A stretch of 64,000 bases of DNA, taken from the NCBI RefSeq assembly GCF_027947535.2, contig NZ_JAAGKO020000001.1, positions 62,001 through 126,000 on the forward strand, given 5' to 3'. Made by a program: the position numbers and the translations under genes. Origin of the DNA: Streptantibioticus silvisoli. GTDB lineage: Bacteria; Actinomycetota; Actinomycetes; Streptomycetales; Streptomycetaceae. The notes under the pieces are model-generated. The model did not search any database, had not been told where the DNA came from, and was given only the letters and a program-made list of their open reading frames with translations. Positions 52,672 to 60,062 of the stretch are shown here, in pieces. Position 1 is the first letter of the stretch. Every line of letters begins with the position of its first letter.

Positions 52672-53724
52672 CTACTGCTCAAAGCGCAGGCTGTTGACGA
52701 CGTACGTCATGTGTTGGGCGTTGCCGACCCAATTCCAGGTCCCGAAGTTTCCCGTTCCGCCGACGCCGGACGCGCAATCGCGCAACCACACTTCAGCGGC
52801 TCCGGCGACCGCCCCGCGGAAATCAGGCAACGCCGTCAACTGCTGTGCCGCCGCGCGGTTGTGGGCGATACGGCCTTCACCTTTCGCCAGCGTCTTGACG
52901 AGGACGTGGGACCGCTCGGTGGTATAGCGCAGGACACCCCAGGGCGGTCCGCCGTTCCCCGACCGGGCATCACGGGCCAGGGCCGCGGCGGAGAGAACGC
53001 CGTAGTCACCGTAGGTCAGCAGGGGCAGACAGGCGCGACCGCTGTCGGCCACTTCACGCCACATCTCCCACTCCGTGCGCGGCTCCTCGCGCAACCCCGG
53101 GTCCACCATGTCGAGGGTGGCCGGGCGGACTCCACCGGCGATGGTGGCGACGGTCCGCCAGGGCGCGAGGGGGACGAGGGCGTCCAGGGCCCGCAGCGCC
53201 TCCTTTCCGGCATCAGGCCGATCGGCGAGGACACCCGCCATGTCCAGGAGAAGGTCCACGCGCAGGGTCGGCCCCGCCCTCCCGAGCAGGTCGCGCACCT
53301 GTTCGGTCACCGCGAAGTCCCACTCCCCCGGTACCCGGACCCGTACACCGATCCCGTTCCCGTTCCCGGAGCGCAGGGCCGTCTCCAGCGCCGACACCTG
53401 CTGGGCCAAGGGTCGTCCCGGCCCTGTCACGAGCCGCAGCGGGCCGGTGGCAGCGGCCTTGCGCAGGATCGAGGCGATCGCGCCCGTCTGTGTCTCGTCC
53501 GCGAACGGCGCGTCGAACCAGGCCGGGGAGTAACGCTGGACCTGGGCCACGACGGCCAGGTCCTTCTCCAGCGCGACGGCGAGCGCGGACGGCGGCAGGC
53601 CGGCGTGCGGCGGAAGGGTCCACAACGGCGCGACAGCCCGTTGAACGTCCGGATGGAGTCGACGGTAGGCATCTGCGGCATGCGGCCGGGTCGGAAGTAC
53701 GGGAACATGAAGTGGTCCGGCCAT
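52672..53724 (-). CDS. Beta-family protein (phage T4 beta-protein-like)
   Basis: A 350-aa protein of the Beta_protein family (PF14350 type). The start HVPVLPTRPHAADAYRRL is the family's usual opening, with LKxxxxE-like and RVDLLLDMAGVLADRPDA segments in a TIM-barrel-like fold. The C-terminus contains GVLRYTTERSHVLVKTLAKGEG and FRGAVAGAAEVWLRDCASG. Start is the ATG at 53724 with GAGGGG eight bases upstream. Family members are scattered in phages and bacteria, often near restriction or sce7725/sce7726-type genes, and have no assigned reaction; no such partner is present here. Confidence 0.8.
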   Translation of the reverse strand: MAGPLHVPVLPTRPHAADAYRRLHPDVQRAVAPLWTLPPHAGLPPSALAVALEKDLAVVAQVQRYSPAWFDAPFADETQTGAIASILRKAAATGPLRLVTGPGRPLAQQVSALETALRSGNGNGIGVRVRVPGEWDFAVTEQVRDLLGRAGPTLRVDLLLDMAGVLADRPDAGKEALRALDALVPLAPWRTVATIAGGVRPATLDMVDPGLREEPRTEWEMWREVADSGRACLPLLTYGDYGVLSAAALARDARSGNGGPPWGVLRYTTERSHVLVKTLAKGEGRIAHNRAAAQQLTALPDFRGAVAGAAEVWLRDCASGVGGTGNFGTWNWVGNAQHMTYVVNSLRFEQ

Positions 53725-54243
53725 GGCGGATTCCCCTCGGCACCCTCGGCTTTCCCCTGGTCCCAGGGTGAGCAAAGGTCCCTGGTCGAGGAAGAGCGCG
53801 TTCTCAGCCACAGTGGCCGGGGAGGACGACGCCGCGAGCGGTGAGCAGCCTGTTCGGCCCACCGCTCAAGGGATCACGGTAGAAACGGAACCGGTTGGTC
53901 CGGCCCCGGGGGAACGCGGGAAGTGACCGCCGGATTCCGCGAGACCGGATCACCTCGGCGGCGGAGTCCGGAGGGAAGTCCGCCGGAGATACGGGTTCCG
54001 GTCGGCGTTGCCTGGCCGATCGCCCGAACAATCCGTTTCGATGAACCCGGGAACATCACAACGCCCCGCGCACGGCCGGGGGTCGCCCGGTGGCCTGAAC
54101 CGACCAGCGGGCAAAACCCACTTGAGGTCGGCCGCCCGGCCGGTGCGGCAGGCGGCGCGTTGCTCCTGCCCCGGGGTTGCCGGCCGTCCCGCCCGTTGTG
54201 GGCAGCGCACCCCGCGCCGGATCGCGACCGCCGGCAACCGAAT
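53725..54243. other. Spacer with no supported gene
   Basis: About 520 bases between the divergently arranged beta-family gene start and the end of the small kinase gene. Frames on both strands are short and Arg/Pro-rich. A slight dip in GC near 53870-54060 may contain the beta-family promoter. No repeats or hairpins stood out. Confidence 0.45.
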
Positions 54244-54717
54244 TCAGTGCCCGGCGAGTTCTTCCAGTTGCCGCACGACGATCTCGACGGGTGCGGTCGC
54301 GTCCAGCTCGTGGGTGGCTGTGGCGCGGAGCAGCGGCTCGACGGTGGCCAGGTGGTGCAGAACGGCGTTGCGTTCTTCGGGACGTTTGCCGTAGGGGTTG
54401 CCGGTGCGTGCCGCGATGCGGACCAGCAGGACCTCCGCGGGGGCGCTGAGCAGCACGACCTGGTCGAACGAGGGGTAGAACCGGCCCTGGTTGGTCTTGC
54501 AGCCCGCCACGAAGAGGCTGCCCGTGGCGTGGCCGGCCAACAGGTCGGTGATGGCCTGCTCGCGCCAGACCCAGTCGGGGGAGCCGTCCGGCGTGGTGAC
54601 CCAACGGCTCCACACGTCCGTATCGGTGTCCACCGTGCGGTGCCCGCGCAGCCGCAGCAGTTGGAGTGCCGTCGACTTGCCGACGCCCGACATGCCGGTG
54701 ATCAGGATCTTGCCCAC
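54244..54717 (-). CDS. Small P-loop kinase (shikimate-kinase-like fold)
   Basis: A 157-aa P-loop protein. The GTG at 54717 leads directly into KILITGMSGVGKST (Walker A). TVDTDTDVWSRWV supplies the paired acidic residues, WREQAITDLLAGH the helix, GSLFVAGCKTNQGRFYPSF the central strand, and ARTGNPYGKRPEER the LID-like Arg-containing loop. This is the AAA_18/shikimate-kinase type found as orphan nucleoside or small-molecule kinases. Sequence upstream of the GTG is Pro/Arg-rich and not part of the fold. Confidence 0.82.
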   Translation of the reverse strand: MGKILITGMSGVGKSTALQLLRLRGHRTVDTDTDVWSRWVTTPDGSPDWVWREQAITDLLAGHATGSLFVAGCKTNQGRFYPSFDQVVLLSAPAEVLLVRIAARTGNPYGKRPEERNAVLHHLATVEPLLRATATHELDATAPVEIVVRQLEELAGH

Positions 54718-54915
54718 GCGGACAGCGTAGGCGCCCACCACGCCGCCGGGGAGGCGTGGTCCCGGGCGCAACCCCGCTGCGCGGCACCCCCGGGGGCGCA
54801 GGACAGGCTGCGGCACCCCGCCCGCGTCGCCCGTGGCCGGGGCACCCCTTCGCCGGGTCGGCACCGATACCCCTCCCGGCACCGGCACCGGCGACCGGTG
54901 GGATTTCGCCGTGGG
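54718..54915. other. Short spacer between kinase and PL7 genes
   Basis: A 198-base GC-rich interval on the minus strand; it lies after the PL7 gene stop and before the kinase GTG. No hairpin with a clear stem was found. Confidence 0.35.
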
Positions 54916-56139
54916 CTACGTGTGGCTGACGGTGACGTCGTAGACGTCGACCTCGCCGTAGTTGCTCGCGCTGCACGGGGAGGAGTTGGTGCAGTTGGCC
55001 TGGACGTAGGCGCCGGTCTTGAAGTAGTTGCCGGAGCCGGTGTAGGCGATCGTCGTCTCCAGCGTGCCGTTGTAGTACGCCTTGATGGTGCCGCCGCTGA
55101 CGACGAACTCGGCCTGGTACGGGGTGCCGAGCTGGTAGCTGCTGGTCACGAGCTTGTGGTGGGTGTCGTCGCCGTCGGTGACGTAGAGGTCGGTGCCTTC
55201 CAGACGGAAGACACTGACGTCGTCGGAGGCATTGTGGATCTGGGCGCCGACGACCTGCGGTTTGGTGTTCGGCAGGTGGGTGAACGCCTCCTTGACCGTC
55301 AGGGTGCTGGTGCCCGAGGTCGCCGACCAACTCGCCTCGTCGGCACCGCCGTTCGTCATCTCACGCAATTCCGAGCGGGGGTAGCCCGAGCCGCTGGTCG
55401 TCACGCCGTTGACCCCGGCGCGGAACTGCACGGCGGTGCCGCCCGGCGCCACGGTGAAGTACGGGTCGTCGTCGTAGGTGGCCAGTTGCGGCTGGCCGAT
55501 CTCGGTCGGGTCCTCGGACGGCCCGGTCGGCAGCGTCTCCTTCCAGTTCGTCAGGTCGAGCACCTGCCCCGGCACCGTCGCCGTGCCGCCCCCGCCACCG
55601 CCGCCGGTCGCGGCACCGCCCCAGACCTCGACCTCCGTCAGGCTGTTCCACGTGCCGGCCGTCCCGTCGCTGTCCAGTACGTAACCGTCGCCGACGTAAC
55701 GGACCCACGACGTCTGCACAGCGGGGAAGGTGAACGACTCCAGCGCGGTCGACGTCCCGCTGCTGCGCCCGTTGTACGCCGTCTGCCAGGCGCTGCCGTC
55801 CCAGTACTGGAGCTGGAAGACGTTCTCGCGCGAGTCGCCCTGGTAGACGGCAAGCTTGATGTGCGTGACGGTGTGCACCGTGCCGAGGTCCAGTTGCAGC
55901 CACGCGCCGTCGCCCTGGCCCGACCAGCGCGTCGAGTAGTCGCCGTCCACCACGTTGCCCGGTACGTCGCCGTCGTTGCTGCTGGCGGTCACGGCCGAGG
56001 CGGCGGGCGTGATCTCCACGTCCGCCGCCTGGGCGGCACCGGACACGCCGAGCACCGCGGCCCCCGCGGCCATCGCCACGGCGGCGGCCACAGCACCGCG
56101 CCGCCCGCGGCCCCACACGCTCTTCCGGACCCTGTTCAT
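54916..56139 (-). CDS. Secreted PL7 alginate lyase with discoidin (F5/8C) domain
   Basis: A 407-aa secreted lyase. A signal peptide (basic NRVRKSVWGRGRRG, Ala-rich core, AAQAAD) precedes an F5/8 type C carbohydrate-binding domain (about 36-185: GNVVDGDYSTRWSGQGDG, WLQLDLGTVHTVTHIKLAVY). A Gly-rich linker joins the PL7 catalytic domain (about 205-407), which has the three family motifs RSELREM, QIH in VVGAQIHNAS and YFKTGAYVQ. It should cleave alginate or polyguluronate by beta-elimination outside the cell. ATG with AGAGG six bases upstream. Confidence 0.93.
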   Translation of the reverse strand: MNRVRKSVWGRGRRGAVAAAVAMAAGAAVLGVSGAAQAADVEITPAASAVTASSNDGDVPGNVVDGDYSTRWSGQGDGAWLQLDLGTVHTVTHIKLAVYQGDSRENVFQLQYWDGSAWQTAYNGRSSGTSTALESFTFPAVQTSWVRYVGDGYVLDSDGTAGTWNSLTEVEVWGGAATGGGGGGGTATVPGQVLDLTNWKETLPTGPSEDPTEIGQPQLATYDDDPYFTVAPGGTAVQFRAGVNGVTTSGSGYPRSELREMTNGGADEASWSATSGTSTLTVKEAFTHLPNTKPQVVGAQIHNASDDVSVFRLEGTDLYVTDGDDTHHKLVTSSYQLGTPYQAEFVVSGGTIKAYYNGTLETTIAYTGSGNYFKTGAYVQANCTNSSPCSASNYGEVDVYDVTVSHT

Positions 56140-56231
56140 CGAGAACCTCTTCGTGTGTCGGGGCAGGTGACGGAGGATCATATCCGCGCCCCGACACGGG
56201 GCGACAGGTCGTCGCACCGGCACCTTCGTCC

Positions 56232-56322
56232 TGCCTCGCCTTGTCTTGCCTTGCCTTCTTTTACCCTGCCTCGCCTTGTCTTGCCTTGACTTGTCTTGCC
56301 TCGCCTGACTTGCCTTGCCCCG
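56232..56322. repeat. cttgc/ccttgtcttg pentamer-type repeat
   Basis: Ninety bases made of cttgc, cttgt and ctcgc pentamers, with a marked pyrimidine bias on the plus strand. It lies about 95 bases upstream of the PL7 start, on whose strand it is the purine-rich gcaag type. Confidence 0.8.
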
Positions 56323-56444
56323 CAGTGCGTGGCGGGCGCTGTCAGCGGGACCGACGCCGAGGTGGCCGGGTTCGGCGGGTCGGAGGTCGAAGAGTTCGCT
56401 GCCGTGGCGGGTCGGGCGGGGGCGGCGGTGAACGCGTGGATGGC

Positions 56445-56525
56445 GCGGTGAACGCGGTGAACGCGGTGAACGCGGTGAACGCGGTGAACGCGGTGAACGC
56501 GGTGAACGCGGTGAACGCGGTGAAC
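56445..56525. repeat. Nine tandem copies of gcggtgaac
   Basis: Nine perfect 9-bp units without interruption (81 bp). Because the period is a multiple of three, one frame per strand reads through as Asn-Ala-Val or Arg-Val-His repeats, but no flanking coding signal supports translation. Perfect identity indicates recent slippage expansion. Confidence 0.95.
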
Positions 56526-56709
56526 GAATTCGACGGGAACGCCGAAAGCCACGCGTGCGAACTGAGCGCTAACGGGCGGGAGTTCGGGTCCGGCAGCGGC
56601 AGGTGCTCGGCACGCTCACGCAGAAGACAACCGAACGGCGGCCGCGACAGCCGCCGGAGTCACACTGCGGCGGCCCGGCGAGGTCGTCCCCGCCGGGTCG
56701 CCGGGGCGT

Positions 56710-56889
56710 TCACCAGCTGCCGCTGGCGCCACCGCCGCCGAAGCTGCCGCCACCGAAGCCGCCGAAGCCGCCGGTGTCAGCCGCCGCGGGACCCGCGAGC
56801 AGGGCAACGCCGACCACCGCGGCGGTCAGAGCGAGAGCGGCGGAAGCCGCCACCCGACGGACGCGGCGGGGCTGAGTCTGCTTACGCAT
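56710..56889 (-). CDS. Small secreted Gly-rich peptide, copy 1
   Basis: A 59-aa secreted peptide. MRKQTQPRRVRRVAASA gives the basic n-region, LALTAAVVGVALLAG the core, and PAAA just before DTGGF the likely cleavage site. The mature peptide would be about 22 residues, almost only Gly, Phe, Ser and Ala (GGFGGFGGGSFGGGG), ending in Trp. The ATG has AGGAG five bases upstream. It differs from copy 2 by a single residue of the mature part (Phe for Ser), and the upstream sequence is duplicated too. No modifying enzyme is adjacent. Function unknown. Confidence 0.75.
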   Translation of the reverse strand: MRKQTQPRRVRRVAASAALALTAAVVGVALLAGPAAADTGGFGGFGGGSFGGGGASGSW

Positions 56890-57071
56890 GCGTACTCCTA
56901 TCGGTGATCAACAGGGAAACCGTGAAACCGGTTCCGGCTGCGCGAGTATCGCAGCGGGCGACGGCCCCGTGGAATACACGACGCCAACTCCCCTGGCGGC
57001 ACCGCAGCTTCCTGCCACGGGCGCCGCCCCGGCCCGCCCTGCGGCGGCCCCGGACGCGGCGCCCGGACGGA

Positions 57072-57251
57072 TCACCAGCTGCCGCTGGCGCCGCCGCCAC
57101 CGCTGCTGCCGCCACCGAAGCCGCCGAAGCCGCCGGTGTCAGCCGCCGCGGGACCCGCGAGCAGGGCGACACCGACCACCGCGGCGGTCAGAGCGAGAGC
57201 GGCGGAAGCCGCCACCCGGCGAACGCGGCGGGGCTGAGTCTGCTTACGCAT
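57072..57251 (-). CDS. Small secreted Gly-rich peptide, copy 2
   Basis: A 59-aa peptide with the same leader as copy 1 and a mature part reading GGFGGFGGGSSGGGG near its middle, again ending in Trp and stop. The start lies 362 bases from the copy 1 start. Ribosome binding site (AGGAG) and about 30 bases before it are the same, and further upstream the gagtatcgcag and cgcagcttcctgccacgg words are shared, so gene and promoter were duplicated together. High conservation of the protein against a diverging spacer suggests selection. Confidence 0.75.
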   Translation of the reverse strand: MRKQTQPRRVRRVAASAALALTAAVVGVALLAGPAAADTGGFGGFGGGSSGGGGASGSW

Positions 57252-57702
57252 GCGTACTCCTATCGGTGATCAACAGGCACAAGACTGTCGTGCCGCCCGG
57301 AGTATCGCAGTGGGCGCCGCCGCGAGGAATACGCATCGTCGGATCTCCGCTCCCGGGCGCAGCTTCCTGCCACGGCGCGGGGCCGGCGGCGGGTTCGGGC
57401 GGCGGGTTCGGGCGGCGGGTTCACGTGACGGGTTCCCGTGGTGGCGGCGGCGATTCGGAAGACGGCGCGGTGGCGCACGTCCCCGGAGGTTCAACTCCGA
57501 CTGTGAGGACTCCGCGCAACGCCGGGCCCCCTCGTGGGCCTCGGCAATCACCACCAGCCGCGACGGGGTCAACTCCCTACGCACAACGCAGGTTGGCCGA
57601 GAGCCCGATCCCGTCCACCGCCCTCGCGACCATCACCGGGGGCCGTCCACCTCACCGGTCGGCGTCACCGTTCAGCATCGGACAGCGCCGGCCGCAAGCC
57701 GT
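57252..57702. other. Spacer with three 13-bp repeats
   Basis: A 451-base gap between the second peptide gene and the LysR gene end. Three 13-bp units of cggcgggttcggg lie at 57387-57425. The first 100 bases carry the duplicated upstream region of the peptide genes. No other gene is supported. Confidence 0.5.
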
Positions 57703-58554
57703 TCAGTCGCGGTAGGCGGCCGTCGCGATCCGGACGAATGACCGGATCAGTGGGTTCGGGTCGGACCCGTTCCATGCCGCCACCACGCGGCTCGGTGCCA
57801 TGTCGGTCAGCGGCACCACGGCCAGTTCCCCGGGGTGGTCGTGCCCGAGCGGGGTCATCCCGACCGTGCCGTTCCAGAGCACGGCCTGAAGGCATTCCTG
57901 GACGGCGCGGACCACCGGGCCCTCGCGGGGCTCGCCGCCGTTCCAGTACGACTGCCAGCTCGGGTCGGTGCCTTCGGGGAACTGGAACCAGCGGCGTCCG
58001 GCCAGGTCGGCCAGCGTCAGGCGGTCGCGGCAGGCCAGCGGGTCGTCGGCGCGCAGGACCGCGCCCACCGGGTCGGCGCGCAGCTCGCACACCGTCAGGC
58101 CGGTCTCGTCGAACGGCCCACGCGTCAGGGCGACGTCGACGAGTCCGGCGCGTAGCCCGCAGGTCGGATCGGTCAGGTCGGTCTCACGGATCCGCACCTC
58201 GACGCCGGGGTGCCGACGGCGGTAGGCGGCGGCCAGCCGCATCGCGCCGGGGTCGGTGCTGTCGCCCAGGATGCCGACGGTGAGCGTCGCGGCACCGGCG
58301 GCCGCGGCCACCCGTACGCGCATCCGGTCGGCCCGGTCGAGCAGGGCGCGCGACTCCTCCAGCAGCACCACGCCGGCCGGGGTGAGCGTGACGCCGGCGG
58401 CGGAGCGCTCGAACAGCACGGCGCCGGCGTCGTGCTCCAGCTTCCTGATCGCCCGGCTCAGCGGTGGCTGGCTCATGTGCAGCCGGACGGCGGCCCGGCC
58501 GAAGTGGAGTTCCTCGGCAACGGCCACGAAATAGCGCAGCGTTCGCAGCTCCAT
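57703..58554 (-). CDS. LysR-family transcriptional regulator
   Basis: A 283-aa LysR regulator. The N-terminal winged helix-turn-helix is MELRTLRYFVAVAEELHFGRA and MSQPPLSRAIRKLE, and the rest is a periplasmic-binding-like effector domain (GLRAGLVDVALTRGPF; VRAVQECLQAVLWNGTVGMTPL). Divergent from the cupin and DoxX genes; an ATAC-N7-GTAT box lies ten bases before its start. It therefore most likely regulates those genes and itself. Confidence 0.92.
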   Translation of the reverse strand: MELRTLRYFVAVAEELHFGRAAVRLHMSQPPLSRAIRKLEHDAGAVLFERSAAGVTLTPAGVVLLEESRALLDRADRMRVRVAAAAGAATLTVGILGDSTDPGAMRLAAAYRRRHPGVEVRIRETDLTDPTCGLRAGLVDVALTRGPFDETGLTVCELRADPVGAVLRADDPLACRDRLTLADLAGRRWFQFPEGTDPSWQSYWNGGEPREGPVVRAVQECLQAVLWNGTVGMTPLGHDHPGELAVVPLTDMAPSRVVAAWNGSDPNPLIRSFVRIATAAYRD

Positions 58555-58563
58555 AGCCAGCAA

Positions 58564-58582
58564 CGATACCCGCGCGGTATCG
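58564..58582. promoter_or_regulatory. LysR-type binding box
   Basis: CGATACC and GGTATCG form perfect 7-bp arms around CGCGC. The inner ATAC-N7-GTAT is a textbook T-N11-A box. It lies ten bases before the LysR start and 55 bases before the cupin start, in the shared divergent control region. Confidence 0.75.
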
Positions 58583-58636
58583 GCCTCACCCCATCGGTCT
58601 TGGACAGCCGCCGAGCCCCGGCAGTGGAATCGAAGC

Positions 58637-59338
58637 ATGCCGGACGAACCCAGGACCAGCGAACCGATGCCCAGCGAACCGATGACGGACTCCACCGGGC
58701 CGAGCACCGAACCGATCGCCGACCCCGCCGAACCGCTGACCACCGAACCGACGACCGACCCCGCCGAACCGAGCACCGCCGTCACCACCGAACCGACGAC
58801 CGACCCCGCCCAACCGCTGACCGCCGAACCGACGACGGAGTCCACCGAACCGGCGACCGGCCCGGCCGTGTCCGTCGTCGGCCCGGACGACGGCGAGAAG
58901 ATCCTCCTGGGCACCACGCGGCTGCGCATCCTGGAGGACGGCCGCACCACCGGCCACCGTCTCGGAATCGGCGAGACCGTCCTCGCCCCGCACACGGACG
59001 GACCGCCGCAGCACCGCCACGCCCAGCACGACGAGGGTTTCTACGTCATCTCCGGCTCGGTGCGGTTCACCGTCGGGCGCGAGAGCTACGACGCGGGCGC
59101 GGGCACGCTGGTGATGATCCCGCCCGGCGCCCCGCACACGTTCGCCAATCCGGGCGACCGGCCGGCCGTCATGCTCAGCACGTTCACGCCCGACCTGTAC
59201 GTGCAGTACTTCCGCGACCTCCAGGACATGATCGCCGGCGGCCAGGCACTGAGCGCGGAGGCGACCGTCCGGACGATGAGCCGCTACGCCACCGAGCCCG
59301 CCACCGACTTCGCCGGGCCCCCGGAGCACCCCGCGTAG
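58637..59338 (+). CDS. Cupin-domain protein with Thr/Glu/Pro repeat N-terminus
   Basis: A 233-aa protein. Residues 1-75 are a degenerate acidic repeat (TEPTTDPAEP type, from a repeated gaaccgacgaccgaccccgcc word). The C-terminal part is a single cupin with metal ligands in PQHRHAQHDEGFYVISG (His, His, Glu) and IPPGAPHTFANPG (His). The ATG at 58637 has only a weak ribosome site; a GTG at 58869 directly before the cupin is an alternative that would drop the repeat. Likely a target of the divergent LysR. Substrate not known; it could be a sensor or a small dioxygenase or isomerase. Confidence 0.78.
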   Translation: MPDEPRTSEPMPSEPMTDSTGPSTEPIADPAEPLTTEPTTDPAEPSTAVTTEPTTDPAQPLTAEPTTESTEPATGPAVSVVGPDDGEKILLGTTRLRILEDGRTTGHRLGIGETVLAPHTDGPPQHRHAQHDEGFYVISGSVRFTVGRESYDAGAGTLVMIPPGAPHTFANPGDRPAVMLSTFTPDLYVQYFRDLQDMIAGGQALSAEATVRTMSRYATEPATDFAGPPEHPA

Positions 59339-59452
59339 GTCTCCCCCGGCGCGGAAGCGCTCACGCCGCAGGCCAGCACCTCCGTAACGCGCAAGCACTC
59401 ACGCCGCGACCTGCGATCCGGTCGCTCACAACTGGCAACCGTGGAGGGGAAC

Positions 59453-59815
59453 ATGAACGTCGCGTACTGGATCGTGGCCGGAGTACTCGCTGTCTTCAAC
59501 CTCTACGGGGGCGGGGTGAAGGTGATCAGGACCCGTGAGCAGCTCCGGCCGATGATGGCCTGGGTGGACCGCACGCCGATGCCGGCCGTCCGGGCCATCG
59601 GGTCGGTCGAGGTGCTGGGCGGCATCGGGCTGATCCTGCCGCCGCTGACCGGCATCGCGCCCTGGCTGGCCCTGGCCGCGGCCATCGGGTTCGTACTCCT
59701 TCAGCTCGGCGCGACCGCGGTCCACCTGAACCTCGGCGACCGCCGCGTCGCCCTCAACCTCGCGCTCGTCGCCACCGCGGCCGTGACCGGCTGGCTCGCG
59801 ACGAGTTGGCTGTGA
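59453..59815 (+). CDS. DoxX-family membrane protein
   Basis: A 120-aa protein with four predicted membrane helices. It has the DoxX pattern VLAVFNLYGGGVKVIR, then SVEVLGGIGLILPPLTG and two further helices. Such proteins accompany thiol or quinone stress functions, with no firm biochemistry. ATG with GGAGGGG upstream. It follows the cupin gene by 114 bases and may share the LysR control. Confidence 0.88.
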   Translation: MNVAYWIVAGVLAVFNLYGGGVKVIRTREQLRPMMAWVDRTPMPAVRAIGSVEVLGGIGLILPPLTGIAPWLALAAAIGFVLLQLGATAVHLNLGDRRVALNLALVATAAVTGWLATSWL

Positions 59816-59819
59816 CGCA

Positions 59820-59935
59820 GGCGGGTGGTGACGTCACCGGTGGTGACTTCGGGGGCGTGACGCCATCGGTGGTGACGTCGGATGTCGTGAGGTCATCGGT
59901 GGTGACGTCATCGGTCGTAACGTCATCGGAGGAAG
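59820..59935. repeat. Degenerate ggtggtgacgtc repeats
   Basis: Five or six diverged copies of (a)tcggtggtgacgtc lie in the spacer after the DoxX gene. One copy forms the palindrome ggtgacgtcacc. The region 59816-60062 holds nothing else I can support. The reiterated TGACGTC could serve as a multi-site protein target or be simple repeat expansion. Confidence 0.65.
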
Positions 59936-60062
59936 TCAGTCCTACCGTCCCTCCGCAGAATCCCGCCCAACCGCAGAGCCCCAGCCCTGCCCGCGGAGCC
60001 CCCCAACCCCCAACGTCCCCCGGAGACCTGACAGTTGACCGATGCGCTGTCACGCTCCGGGC

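Larger units (their letters stand above)
56140..56709. other. Repeat-rich spacer upstream of PL7 gene
   Basis: A 570-base gap with two separate tandem-repeat tracts (56232-56322 and 56445-56525, listed separately). No gene is supported; long open frames here are produced by the 9-bp periodicity. Confidence 0.5.

Noticed and set aside
52369-53844. 491-codon plus-strand frame opposite the beta-family gene
   Set aside because: No domain and antisense to a gene with a good start, ribosome site and family match.
53874-54059. Small minus-strand gene in the spacer upstream of the beta-family gene
   Set aside because: No ribosome site and Arg/Pro-rich translation without similarity to any family I know.
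56241-57269. 342-codon plus-strand frame reading through the 9-bp repeat (NAVNAV)
   Set aside because: Open only because the repeat period is a multiple of three; flanks are Arg/Pro-rich and it is antisense to two better supported small genes.
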